The notes under the pieces: model-generated
The model's input: the letters and a program-made list of their open reading frames with translations, nothing else
Database searches by the model: none
Told to the model about the DNA's origin: nothing
Made by a program: the position numbers and the translations under genes
Shown here: piece by piece, positions 1 to 7,314 of the stretch
Position numbering within the stretch: position 1 is the first letter of the stretch
Layout of the letters: each line of letters starts with the position of its first letter
NCBI GenBank assembly: GCA_030612095.1
Contig: JAUWOO010000003.1
Location: forward strand, 1-35,854
Reading direction: 5' to 3'
DNA: 35,854 nt
DNA from: Thermoplasmatota archaeon
Lineage (GTDB): Archaea; Thermoplasmatota; E2; DHVEG-1

Positions 1-737
1 GCATTTTTTTCTCCAAACGAAGTTGCATATGTTTTCACCCCAAGTTTACGATCTCCTTCCATATCATGTATTCCTTCTGGAAGATCATGGGCATTATCTG
101 CAAAATAGGTAAAAAGAACAAGAAGAATCATATTTTGAATCCCCCTATCACCTGTTGAAATCGCTCCAAATAAAGGCAACTCAAAGATAAGATCCGTAGA
201 TTGCGGCAGTACTGTCCATACCGCGAGAAAACCAAATATTGCTACAGTAAGCCATTGCATTGGCGTAAATATTTCTGAATATGCAGGTATCTTGATGATT
301 TTTTTTAAATATTTATTATGAAATGCTACAAATGAAGCTGTAGATCCTACAAGTATAAAACACCAGACACTAACAATGATTGCAAAAATGAAAGTCATTG
401 CTGAGAATACCAGCGCCATCGCAAAGAATTTTTTTTTACTTATTATACCGGCTGGTACCGGGCGATCTGGGTGAACAATAGCATCAATATCTGCATCTGT
501 TATGTCATTCCATATAAGTGCTGCAAAGAAACCGGAATACATAGTTAGAATTGTCAGAATTATTATTCTCACTATCTCCAAATCATACGTTTGAATTCCA
601 TATGCTAACATCGGAACGCTGGCATACATTAGAATATAACTCATCAATTCATAAAATGGAAGAGGGCGCCAGTCAGCAAGAAAATTAATCGATTTTTTCA
701 GTACATCGCATTTTCTGTTTCTGGTCTTTTCTACCAT
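1..737 (-). CDS. UbiA-family prenyltransferase, 3' end cut by window
   Basis: An open frame runs from an ATG at 737 to the window edge, about 245 residues with no stop, so the C-terminus is missing. It is a polytopic membrane protein with hydrophobic helices separated by the two aspartate-rich motifs of the UbiA superfamily: NDITDADID at residues 77-85 (the NDxxDxxxD form) and a second motif with DMEGD followed by K-x-G-V-K-T-Y-A-T near residues 228-243. These motifs bind Mg2+ and the polyprenyl diphosphate. The family transfers isoprenoid chains to acceptors such as glycerophospholipid precursors, quinone rings or chlorins. In archaea the usual member is digeranylgeranylglyceryl phosphate synthase, but the acceptor cannot be read from this sequence. 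A T-rich TATA-like element lies at about 770-781. The family call is firm, the substrate open. Confidence 0.88.
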   Translation of the reverse strand, partial: MVEKTRNRKCDVLKKSINFLADWRPLPFYELMSYILMYASVPMLAYGIQTYDLEIVRIIILTILTMYSGFFAALIWNDITDADIDAIVHPDRPVPAGIISKKKFFAMALVFSAMTFIFAIIVSVWCFILVGSTASFVAFHNKYLKKIIKIPAYSEIFTPMQWLTVAIFGFLAVWTVLPQSTDLIFELPLFGAISTGDRGIQNMILLVLFTYFADNAHDLPEGIHDMEGDRKLGVKTYATSFGEKN

Positions 738-846
738 TAATCATCATCTAAAAGTGGTTTTGATAAATGCATTAATTTAAAAACATGTTATTGATATGTG
801 ATTATTAACATTACCGATATTCTATCGAAAAGTGGTGAGATGGAAA

Positions 847-1209
847 ATGAAGAAAATAATGGTTGTAGATAACGAGCCGGATATTGTCGATCTTACTAGA
901 ACAGTTCTGGAGATAGGTGGCTATAATGTTGTACCGGCATACAGTGGAGAGGAATGTCTGAAGAAACTTGACGAAGAAAAAGTAGATCTGATTCTTTTAG
1001 ATATAATGATGCCAGGGATGAGCGGCTGGGACGTATTTAACAGAATTAATAAAAAATCCCCGGAGATCAAGATAGCCTTTATGAGTGTACTTGAAATATC
1101 AGATAAAAGAAAACAAGTGCTCCTGGACGAAGGCCTGGCTGATTATATAATGAAACCTTTTGATAAAGATACCTTGTTGGACAGAGTCGATCATATCCTG
1201 AAGAACTAA
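847..1209 (+). CDS. stand-alone response-regulator receiver domain protein
   Basis: This is a 120-residue single CheY-like receiver domain with no output domain. Acidic residues sit at D8/E10/D12 (VVDNEPD), the phospho-acceptor Asp is in LILLDIMMPGMSGWD, and the conserved switch Lys is in MKPFD near the C-terminus. GTG codons at 832 and 835 extend the frame, but the sequence GGTGAGA at 834-840 looks like the ribosome binding site, placing the start at ATG 847. No histidine kinase is encoded nearby, so its partner must lie elsewhere. It probably passes a phosphoryl signal by protein contact. It resembles the receiver at 5456-5845 in size and architecture. Confidence 0.9.
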   Translation: MKKIMVVDNEPDIVDLTRTVLEIGGYNVVPAYSGEECLKKLDEEKVDLILLDIMMPGMSGWDVFNRINKKSPEIKIAFMSVLEISDKRKQVLLDEGLADYIMKPFDKDTLLDRVDHILKN

Positions 1210-1250
1210 AGGTAAATTCGGTTTTTGGGTAAGAACTGTATAGCAAATCC

Positions 1251-1258
1251 TTTATAAA
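1251..1258 (+). promoter_or_regulatory. TATA box for the small zinc-ribbon ORF
   Basis: The sequence TTTATAAA lies between the receiver gene and the small ORF at 1308. Initiation about 25 nt downstream would leave a short leader holding the AGGAG site at 1296-1300. Inferred from sequence only. Confidence 0.4.
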
Positions 1259-1307
1259 TGGAACTAGAAAAATTAAAGTAGAACTAGGAAAATCTAGGAG
1301 ATGGCTT

Positions 1308-1433
1308 TTGATCTGTAAGAACTGTAATAGACGATTTGGTATCGATGGTGTCAATTACTGGAGTGTTAAGCTTGGTTTATGTTCAATTTGCAAGCACACA
1401 GAAATTGCTATAGATGCAGAGCATACTTACTAA
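1308..1433 (+). CDS. small zinc-ribbon protein (41 aa)
   Basis: A 41-residue frame starts at TTG 1308, seven nucleotides after AGGAG (1296-1300), and ends at TAA 1431. It begins with M-I-C-K-N-C, and a second pair C-S-I-C follows about 24 residues later. Two CxxC knuckles separated by a short basic/aromatic segment form the pattern of a minimal zinc ribbon, common among tiny archaeal proteins. It has its own TATA-like element at 1251 and faces the radical SAM gene, with the stops about 30 nt apart. Function is unknown; nucleic-acid binding or a protein-protein role is typical of such ribbons. The paired cysteines and ribosome binding site argue against chance, but the TTG start and short length keep confidence moderate. 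Confidence 0.55.
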   Translation: MICKNCNRRFGIDGVNYWSVKLGLCSICKHTEIAIDAEHTY

Positions 1434-1466
1434 AAAGTACATGTAATTTATTCCCCGACTTTGAAT

Positions 1467-2486
1467 CTATACCACATGAATTTTTAGTTTTTCTGCAAAA
1501 TCCTTTACCTGTGTGTATTCCTCCTTTAATATCGATCTTCTTAAATCCACATATTCATAAGCACGATACTCTGACCGATACTGATCCATCAAATTAACAG
1601 CAACCTCGGGAATTTCATTACTAATCCATTCTAAAATATGCTTGGAACAACACATTACATGACTTGGTAAAATAAGATGTCTTACAATTATTTCTCCCTG
1701 ATTATATGCTATTTTATGATTTCTTTTTATTATCTGGATATAGTTGTCAACCTTAGATAATTCTTTGGCGCAATCATCATTACCAAATTTAAAATCAGTA
1801 AGATATACATCGATTATTCCATTCAATAGATTCATAGTTTCTTTTGAACAATACATATTTGAATTCCATATTTGCGGTACATTTACATTCAATTCCTTTA
1901 GGACTTTAAGGATATATGGCAAGTTTGGTGTTGGATCCCCTCCAACCCAGTTGACATTTCGTGCCCCTTCACTTCTTCTTTTACTAATTATGTTTGCAAG
2001 TTTTTCCGGTTCTACATAAAAACCGCTAATTTTCTGACTTATGTCCCAATTTTGGCAAAAAACACATTGAAATGTACAGCCTGAGAAAAAAATTGTATGT
2101 GATGGTATAAGCACTGTTTCTTCCCCAAAATGCAAGAATTCAGATACGATTCTTGCCATCATCACATTGCATTCTCCTGAAGTTTTTTCACGATCAACCA
2201 AACATCTTCTCTCACAGAAACTACAACAGTGAAAAATTCGGTTGGCAATTTCAATTTTAAGATCAATCAGAGAGTGTTCTGGTTCTACACCAGATACATT
2301 CATCTTTTTAAGAGCAGAATCATGTTTTCTCCATAAAGAATCGATTGAATCAGAACTATCAAAAGAAACAGGAATATACTTACACTGAAGGTACCGTGCA
2401 TTTAGATTTCCTTCTAAAATATTAAAGTAGTCCGAGAGGATAAATCTAAGTTCATTCATTTTCAATTTGATATTGAGACAATACAT
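1467..2486 (-). CDS. PflX-like radical SAM protein
   Basis: The 339-residue product has the radical SAM cluster CTFQCVFC (C137, C141, C144; CxxxCxxC), followed by a Gly-rich strand and GGDPTPNLPYIL, which resembles the SAM-contacting GGE-type motif. An extra N-terminal cysteine set (C88, C91, C95, C106 in CSFCERRC...GEC) and the FFSGC context match the pyruvate-formate-lyase-activating-like family COG1313 (PflX), whose substrate is unknown. A TATA-like element at 2506-2513 is about 24 nt upstream of ATG 2486, consistent with a leaderless start; a second Met at codon 10 is possible. No glycyl-radical enzyme is visible in the window, so an activase role would need a distant partner. Confidence 0.85.
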   Translation of the reverse strand: MYCLNIKLKMNELRFILSDYFNILEGNLNARYLQCKYIPVSFDSSDSIDSLWRKHDSALKKMNVSGVEPEHSLIDLKIEIANRIFHCCSFCERRCLVDREKTSGECNVMMARIVSEFLHFGEETVLIPSHTIFFSGCTFQCVFCQNWDISQKISGFYVEPEKLANIISKRRSEGARNVNWVGGDPTPNLPYILKVLKELNVNVPQIWNSNMYCSKETMNLLNGIIDVYLTDFKFGNDDCAKELSKVDNYIQIIKRNHKIAYNQGEIIVRHLILPSHVMCCSKHILEWISNEIPEVAVNLMDQYRSEYRAYEYVDLRRSILKEEYTQVKDFAEKLKIHVV

Positions 2487-2505
2487 TTAAAAACTATAGG
2501 TATCG

Positions 2506-2513
2506 TTATAATC
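2506..2513 (-). promoter_or_regulatory. TATA box, radical SAM gene
   Basis: GATTATAA on the minus strand is centred about 24 nt before ATG 2486, the distance expected for a leaderless archaeal transcript. Confidence 0.4.
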
Positions 2514-2541
2514 ACCATATCTAAATAATGGTAAGAATAAT

Positions 2542-3765
2542 ATGATCTGCATAAAAAGATTAGCTGTTGGCGTGCTACTTCTTCTAGTGGTATCGAGTGT
2601 AAGTCAGGCGTATGCACAGCATTCGGTTGGAGGTGAGATTAACCACAATACATGCCAAGAGAATTATACAAGTGCAGTAGAAGATATCGATAGAATTGTT
2701 TTATTTATGTTGAAGTTAGGTCATATGCCATCACTAGCTGTAAACATTGTGAAAAAAAACGAAGTCGTTTTAACAAAGATGTATGGAGAGGCTATAGAAG
2801 GATCAGGAATTCCACCAACAAAAGACACTGTATATCTTGCAGGATCAATATCAAAGTCAATTACAGGAACGGCAGTTATGCAACTATGGGAACAGGGAAT
2901 GTTTGATTTGGATGATGATGTGAACGGATACTTACCGTTTTCATTGAGAAACCCGCATTTTCCCGATACGCCGATTACATTTAGAATGTTACTTGCTCAT
3001 GCATCTGGTCTTGCAAATGTACAATGGCGTCTGTTTTTGTACTTTTCATTGTTGAATCGCTCCGTGGAACGACTAGGAGATTATCTGACACCGGGCAATC
3101 CTTTGTATCGGCCGAGTAATTGGTGTGATTTCTCACCAGGTAGCGGCAGTTATTATTCATCAGTTGGATATGAACTACTTAGTATACTCATTGAGAGACT
3201 GTCTGGAATGTCATTCGTTGATTATTGTCGTAAATATATATTCGAGCCATTGAAGATGAACAACTCCAGTTTTGTTCTAAAGGATATTGAGGATGCGAAA
3301 TCTGCAGGATTCTATGCATGGTTGCTAGGGACATATGTTAGACTTCCCCACTATGAAAATCATAACGCAGCAGCTGGTGGTTTGCAAACAACGGCAGAAG
3401 ATCTTTCGCATTTTTTAATCATGCATATGAATGATGGCAAGTATGATGGAGTGCGTGTTTTGAAGGAAGACACTGTTAGATTGATGCATTCGATTCAGTA
3501 TGACAATATTCCAATTAAAGATCTTAAAAGAGATGGTAGAGGGTATGGTTTAGGCTGGATTGTATGGCCAGAAGATGAATCTGATCTTTCTACAGCAATG
3601 CAGGGTCACTTCGGGAATGTACCTGGAGGAATTACCTCAATGACATATCGGAATGATACAGGCGTGGTGTTGTTAAGTAATCAATGGTTACTTGCGAGAC
3701 CTTTGCAGCTTAGGGCTATGAGATACTTACGAAACTTGTTTTTTGATTTTGGTGACTCTCTATAA
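2542..3765 (+). CDS. secreted serine beta-lactamase-family hydrolase
   Basis: The 407-residue protein begins with a signal peptide: a basic start, a leucine/valine-rich core to about residue 20, then a likely cleavage site near A-Y-A-Q. The mature part is a class C beta-lactamase / penicillin-binding fold. The nucleophile motif SxxK is S102-I-S-K105 and the C-terminal H-F-G (H356-G358) occupies the KTG/HxG position. The middle motif, normally Y-x-N before a G-Y-x-L-L segment, is Y205-S-S207, so Asn is replaced by Ser. The family includes esterases, D-amino-acid peptidases and penicillin-binding proteins. Archaea lack murein, so an extracellular peptidase or esterase is likelier than antibiotic resistance. 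It is monocistronic. Confidence 0.87.
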   Translation: MICIKRLAVGVLLLLVVSSVSQAYAQHSVGGEINHNTCQENYTSAVEDIDRIVLFMLKLGHMPSLAVNIVKKNEVVLTKMYGEAIEGSGIPPTKDTVYLAGSISKSITGTAVMQLWEQGMFDLDDDVNGYLPFSLRNPHFPDTPITFRMLLAHASGLANVQWRLFLYFSLLNRSVERLGDYLTPGNPLYRPSNWCDFSPGSGSYYSSVGYELLSILIERLSGMSFVDYCRKYIFEPLKMNNSSFVLKDIEDAKSAGFYAWLLGTYVRLPHYENHNAAAGGLQTTAEDLSHFLIMHMNDGKYDGVRVLKEDTVRLMHSIQYDNIPIKDLKRDGRGYGLGWIVWPEDESDLSTAMQGHFGNVPGGITSMTYRNDTGVVLLSNQWLLARPLQLRAMRYLRNLFFDFGDSL

Positions 3766-4354
3766 TTTTACTTCAGCTAGATTTGCTCTCGCTTCAAGAT
3801 GGCATTTTCTAGATTTGTATCCCTTAAAATTCTCCGTTCAAAATGGATATCTGGCAAACCAGCCGCTCTAAAACGTTAACTCGTTGTACCCATAACATCC
3901 AGATGTATATCATATGAAAGTGTTTTTTTAATTTATAGAAATCTTTTCTATATGTAACAGAGTTCAATCTAATCTTAGCGTTGGATTATGCACTTTGAAA
4001 AACAAAAATAATCTAAGGATTTTAGTCTTTATTGTTGGAGTCACCGAAGGGCTCTATAATAAAAGTATAGGTTAGTAACTAATTCATCATCACGGCCTCT
4101 CGAGCCGTATACTCGTGTTCAAATCCCGACGGGAGCACTAAATCATTTTCAATACTTTAAATATTATTAATTTCTGCAAATATTAAAAGAGCATTTAACC
4201 CATTGCACAATGATTTTACAATATGAAATAATTTTGTCACTTGCTGATTATGATGTTAATAGGCGCATACCAAAATTGATGTTTTAGAGGTTCAAAGCCG
4301 CACATTAAAAAATGCACCATATGTTACATTTAACAGGAGGAAAATCCTTATGCA
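3766..4354. other. gene-poor stretch between hydrolase and tRNA-Thr
   Basis: No credible protein frame is visible in these 589 bases, which are AT-rich. They hold the degenerate tRNA-Glu described separately at 4051-4137 and an 18-nt sequence at 3991-4008 that recurs exactly at 5992-6009. A CTGA followed closely by ATGATG near 4247 recalls an archaeal C/D guide RNA, but the second box pair is missing, so no RNA gene is called. A short AGGA/TCCT inverted repeat lies at about 4335-4349, next to the 3' end of the tRNA-Thr. Confidence 0.5.
4051..4137 (+). pseudogene. degenerate tRNA-Glu (CTC)
   Basis: The 3' half is clearly tRNA-like. Five-pair anticodon stem ACGGC/GCCGT (4092-4096, 4104-4108) encloses the seven-base loop CTCTCGA with anticodon CTC at 4099-4101. 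T loop TTCAAAT (4118-4124) has arms TCGTG and CCCGA with one T-C mismatch at the second pair. The acceptor strand CGGGAGC and discriminator A end at 4137. The 5' half is damaged: GCTCT at 4051 can pair with GGAGC, but the next two acceptor pairs fail; a D-arm-like GTAT-AGGTTA-GTAA (4065-4078) is followed by about 12 surplus bases before the anticodon stem. The span is 87 nt against about 75 normally. I read it as a decayed gene; a functional tRNA with an unusual 5' half is less likely. Confidence 0.5.
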
Positions 4355-4427
4355 AGCCGCCGAAGGGAGTTGAACCCCTGACCTGCTGATTACGAATCAG
4401 CCGCTCCACCAGCTAAGCTACGGCGGC
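4355..4427 (-). tRNA. tRNA-Thr (CGT)
   Basis: A complete 73-base cloverleaf on the minus strand. The acceptor stem GCCGCCG/CGGCGGC is fully paired and the discriminator is T (U73), the archaeal threonine identity base. The D arm contains TAGCTTAGCTGGTGGAGCG. The anticodon stem GCTGA/TCAGC has loop TTCGTAA, giving anticodon CGT (genomic 4392-4394 as ACG) for codon ACG. T arm AGGGG-TTCAACT-CCCTT is near perfect. No CCA is encoded and there is no intron. It is divergent from the RNase HII gene. Confidence 0.97.
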
Positions 4428-4490
4428 ATTTTAAGGGTTGAATATGGTTCACCAATAAAAAATTGCCTGTTGTTTTACTTCCGCAATCTC

Positions 4491-4498
4491 TTTTTATG
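4491..4498 (+). promoter_or_regulatory. TATA box, RNase HII gene
   Basis: TTTTTATG is centred about 26 nt before ATG 4520 with no ribosome binding site between, the signature of a leaderless archaeal mRNA. Confidence 0.5.
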
Positions 4499-4519
4499 TG
4501 TATCCAATACAATGTTTGA

Positions 4520-5176
4520 ATGATTTGTGGTGTGGATGAAGCCGGCCGAGGTCCAGTTGTTGGTCCGTTAGTAATCGCTGGAGTTACCTTTGAAAATGAT
4601 TTGGAATTAATAGAAAATAATGTGCGCGATTCAAAAAAAATTACACCTAAAAGAAGAGAAATACTATCTAAAAGAATAAAAGAATCGGCAGTAAACTATG
4701 AGATAATTCTCATTTCTGCATCAGATATTGACCATATGCGGAAAGTTATGACGCTAAATGAAATAGAAGTGAACGCTTTTAGCAAGATCATAGAAAAACT
4801 AAAACCAGATATTTGCTACGTCGATGCTGCTGATGTAAATAATGAACGATTTGGTAAGAACATTCTATCTAGACTCTCATTCAAACCAGAGATCATATCT
4901 AAGCACAAGGCAGATGATATCTATCCCATAGTTGGAGCCGCTTCTATTTTGGCGAAAACTAGGAGAGATGAAGAAGTTCAGATGATATCGCAGGAATTGA
5001 AAAAGAAACTGGATATGTCCCTTGGTAGCGGCTATCCTGCAGATCCTGTTACGCAGAAATTTCTCAGAAAATGGGTAAAAACGTTTGGAAAGCTGCCACC
5101 CCATACCAGACATTCTTGGAAAACAGCACAAAATTTATTGAAGGAAAGCAAAATCAAAAAGTTAGACGAATTTTAA
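4520..5176 (+). CDS. rnhB: ribonuclease HII
   Basis: This 218-residue protein is an archaeal-length RNase HII, which nicks RNA-DNA hybrids and removes ribonucleotides misincorporated in DNA. The active site is visible: D6-E7 in GVDEAGRGPVVGP, D102 in CYVDAADV, and D132 in HKADDIYPIVGAASILAKT. The DSKKITPKRRE segment (residues 37-47) is the usual substrate-binding loop, and the GSGYPADP and HTRHSWKT blocks near the C-terminus are also family features. The first ATG after the TATA box is used, giving a leaderless transcript. The gene stands alone. Confidence 0.97.
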   Translation: MICGVDEAGRGPVVGPLVIAGVTFENDLELIENNVRDSKKITPKRREILSKRIKESAVNYEIILISASDIDHMRKVMTLNEIEVNAFSKIIEKLKPDICYVDAADVNNERFGKNILSRLSFKPEIISKHKADDIYPIVGAASILAKTRRDEEVQMISQELKKKLDMSLGSGYPADPVTQKFLRKWVKTFGKLPPHTRHSWKTAQNLLKESKIKKLDEF

Positions 5177-5192
5177 TTTATGTGGCAGATAT

Positions 5193-5215
5193 GCCAGCAT
5201 CCCCTACGGGCTGGC
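5193..5215. other. GC-rich hairpin after rnhB
   Basis: GCCAGC and GCTGGC form a perfect six-pair stem around an 11-base loop, 17 nt downstream of the RNase HII stop. There is no T-run directly after it, so it is not a classic terminator. The rest of the 279-base gap to 5455 is AT-rich with imperfect short repeats (5400-5450) and holds no gene I can support. Confidence 0.35.
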
Positions 5216-5455
5216 AAGTCCTCCTCATTTATCGTCTTATTAATTCTATAGATGTTGATTTTGATATATATACGTAAAATAAGGGTCAATGAAACTATTC
5301 AATTCGGTTGTTTGGTTTTCAGAAGCTCATAAGATTGTGGTTATTAACATTACATATATTTTAATATATCTTTTTATATGCTTTTACAACTTACTATGCA
5401 GGGATAAAATATACAAAGAAATATGTAAAAATATATACAAATATATCTGTTAGGT

Positions 5456-5845
5456 TTAATCGACCCTTTTAGATAAGCACATAAGACAATTATTTACACT
5501 TGATATTAATTTCTCCGGATCGAGAGGTTTAGACAAGTAATCACGTATATATGACCCAAATCCAATCATCTTTTTATGATTTCTTGTTCCTTTTCCAGTA
5601 ATGATTTCAATTTCTATATTTCTTGTTAATCCCCTGTTAACAATCTTTTTTATCGTATCCCATCCATCCATTTTTGGCATCATGATATCCATAAGTACTA
5701 CTCCTCTGAAGCCTTTTTCCAATTCATTAACACATTTGGCTCCACCATCTACTGTGATTACTTCATAACCTTGACGTTCGAATAGAGTTCTCAAAGAGAA
5801 TAATATATCTTGTTCGTCATCAACAATCATTACCTTTTTATCCAT
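5456..5845 (-). CDS. stand-alone response-regulator receiver domain protein
   Basis: A CheY-like receiver of 129 residues without an output domain. Acidic pocket VVDDEQD is at the N-terminus, the phospho-acceptor Asp is in VVLMDIMMPKMDGWD, and the conserved Lys is in YLSKPLDPEKL. The frame opens at GTG 5854, but GGAGGT lies immediately before and would overlap that codon. ATG 5845, nine bases further on, has correct spacing and is the better start. A TATA-like element at about 5907-5916 fits a roughly 40-nt leader. It is the second orphan receiver in the window; both lack an adjacent kinase. They share the MDIMMP/LDIMMP-x-M-x-GWD core. Confidence 0.9.
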   Translation of the reverse strand: MDKKVMIVDDEQDILFSLRTLFERQGYEVITVDGGAKCVNELEKGFRGVVLMDIMMPKMDGWDTIKKIVNRGLTRNIEIEIITGKGTRNHKKMIGFGSYIRDYLSKPLDPEKLISSVNNCLMCLSKRVD

Positions 5846-5991
5846 TTGTTTCACACCTCCAATCTCATAGGAGCATATCGCACCATGTCACTGTTTATCA
5901 CTAATGATATATAAAGCTAACCTGCTAAAACGCCAATATGTAAAACTGAATGTTTTAACGTAAATCTATTTTCGATTTAAAAGAAGAGTTT

Positions 5992-6009
5992 CACTTTGAA
6001 AAACAAAAA
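5992..6009. repeat. 18-nt dispersed repeat, copy 2
   Basis: CACTTTGAAAAACAAAAA occurs here and at 3991-4008 in the same orientation, both in non-coding DNA. The flanks do not match beyond the 18 bases. The role is unknown; the A-rich half lowers its significance. Confidence 0.3.
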
Positions 6010-6093
6010 AATTGGAAGAGGCAGTAAGACTCACTCTCTTTTACAAGGGTCAAGTATATCTTACTGAACTCTAGTTTCAATCCATTGGTTTTC

Positions 6094-7179
6094 TCACTGG
6101 TTATTCTCTTGGAATTCCTTCATGAATTCGACAAGTGTCTGTACACCCTCTACAGGCATGGCGTTGTAGATAGAAGCCCTCATACCACCTATGGATCTGT
6201 GACCTTTGAGACCTACAAGATCCCTTGCCAATCCTTCTGCAACGCACTTTGTTTCCAGTTCAGGGGTTGGCAGATTGAATGTCACATTCATCAGTGATCT
6301 AGAATCTTTCTTAGCATGCCCTTTGTAAAAACCATTAGAATTATCTATTACATCATAGAGTATTTTGGCCTTTTTTCTGTTTATTTTCTCCATAGCGGAA
6401 ACGCCGCCAAGCTCTTTCAGGTGTTCAAGAGATAGCTTACACATATAAATTGCCCAACATGGACCTGTATTGAATAGAGAATCCTTTTCTGCATGAGTCT
6501 TCCATTTCTGCATGGTTGGCGTGTTCTCAGGCACCCTTTCCAGAAGATCATCACGTACTATTACTAAAGTAACTCCTGCAGGCCCCATGTTCTTTTGGGC
6601 ACCGGCATAAATGACACCAAACTTCTTTGAATCAATGACACTGTCCATTATATGAGAAGACATATCACAGACCAGGGGAATATCACTTGACACTTTTGGC
6701 CATTCATGATATTCAGTTCCGTATATGGTGTTATTCCCCGTGATATGGGCAAATGCCGTATTGCCACTAAACTCTATATCCTTTGGAATATAGGAAAATG
6801 TTTCATCCTCGGAACTGGCAACCACTTTCACGTCACCATAGAACTTTCCTTCCTTGATGGCTTTCTTTGACCAAACGCCAGTGTTCACATACTCCATTGG
6901 TTTTTTCCCCACCCGGAGATTCAATGGAACCATATAAAATTGAGATGATGCACCACCCTGTAGCCACATGATTTTGTAGTCATCTGGAATTCCCATGAGT
7001 TCCCTAACTAAACTTGAGGCTCCCGTGTGCATTTTCGCATATTCCTTGGACCTATGAGAAAGCTCCATAAGAGACATTCCTGTGCCATCAAAATTCAAAA
7101 GATCTTTCTGTGCTTTCTCCAGAACTGGAAGTGGCAATGTTGCTGGACCTGCATAAAAATTGTAAACGCGTTTTACCAT
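6094..7179 (-). CDS. serC: phosphoserine aminotransferase (bacterial-type SerC)
   Basis: This PLP enzyme converts 3-phosphohydroxypyruvate and glutamate to phosphoserine in serine synthesis. The product is 361 residues, the usual length of the E. coli-type enzyme, and opens with YNFYAGPATLPLPVLEKAQ. The GGAS block near residue 76 binds phosphate and the Schiff-base lysine is K196 in YAGAQKNMGPAGVT. The C-terminal GHRSIGGMRASIYNAMP segment is characteristic. The frame extends to 7215, but AGGTGATT at 7183-7190 is placed for ATG 7179, and homologues start at this point. It is monocistronic; no serA or serB lies nearby. Many archaea use a different aminotransferase for this step, so acquisition from bacteria is plausible. 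Confidence 0.96.
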   Translation of the reverse strand: MVKRVYNFYAGPATLPLPVLEKAQKDLLNFDGTGMSLMELSHRSKEYAKMHTGASSLVRELMGIPDDYKIMWLQGGASSQFYMVPLNLRVGKKPMEYVNTGVWSKKAIKEGKFYGDVKVVASSEDETFSYIPKDIEFSGNTAFAHITGNNTIYGTEYHEWPKVSSDIPLVCDMSSHIMDSVIDSKKFGVIYAGAQKNMGPAGVTLVIVRDDLLERVPENTPTMQKWKTHAEKDSLFNTGPCWAIYMCKLSLEHLKELGGVSAMEKINRKKAKILYDVIDNSNGFYKGHAKKDSRSLMNVTFNLPTPELETKCVAEGLARDLVGLKGHRSIGGMRASIYNAMPVEGVQTLVEFMKEFQENNQ

Positions 7180-7270
7180 AATAATCACCTTTCTGTTGAA
7201 GCAGTGAATATACAAAAGGGATTTAAAGGATTCGGAGGGGAACTTTTTGGTAACAGTTGTACAACAAGCC

Positions 7271-7278
7271 CTTTATAA
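7271..7278 (+). promoter_or_regulatory. TATA box for the 7315 gene
   Basis: CTTTATAA lies 37-44 nt upstream of ATG 7315. Initiation about 25 nt downstream would leave a short leader containing GTGAGGA (7301-7307). Confidence 0.45.
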
Positions 7279-7314
7279 CTAAAACAACAAAAAAGATGTC
7301 GTGAGGAAAAAGGC

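Noticed and set aside
3785..3791. Distant 5' exon of an intron-containing tRNA-Glu (GCTCTCG could pair with CGGGAGC)
   Set aside because: No D arm or splice motif follows it, and a seven-base match with one wobble is expected by chance.
4209..4290. C/D-box guide RNA
   Set aside because: Only one internal CTGA/ATGATG pair is visible; terminal C and D boxes are absent.
802..5353. Shared 13-mer TTATTAACATTAC as a common promoter of both receivers
   Set aside because: The second copy lies downstream of its receiver gene, so a shared promoter role does not fit.
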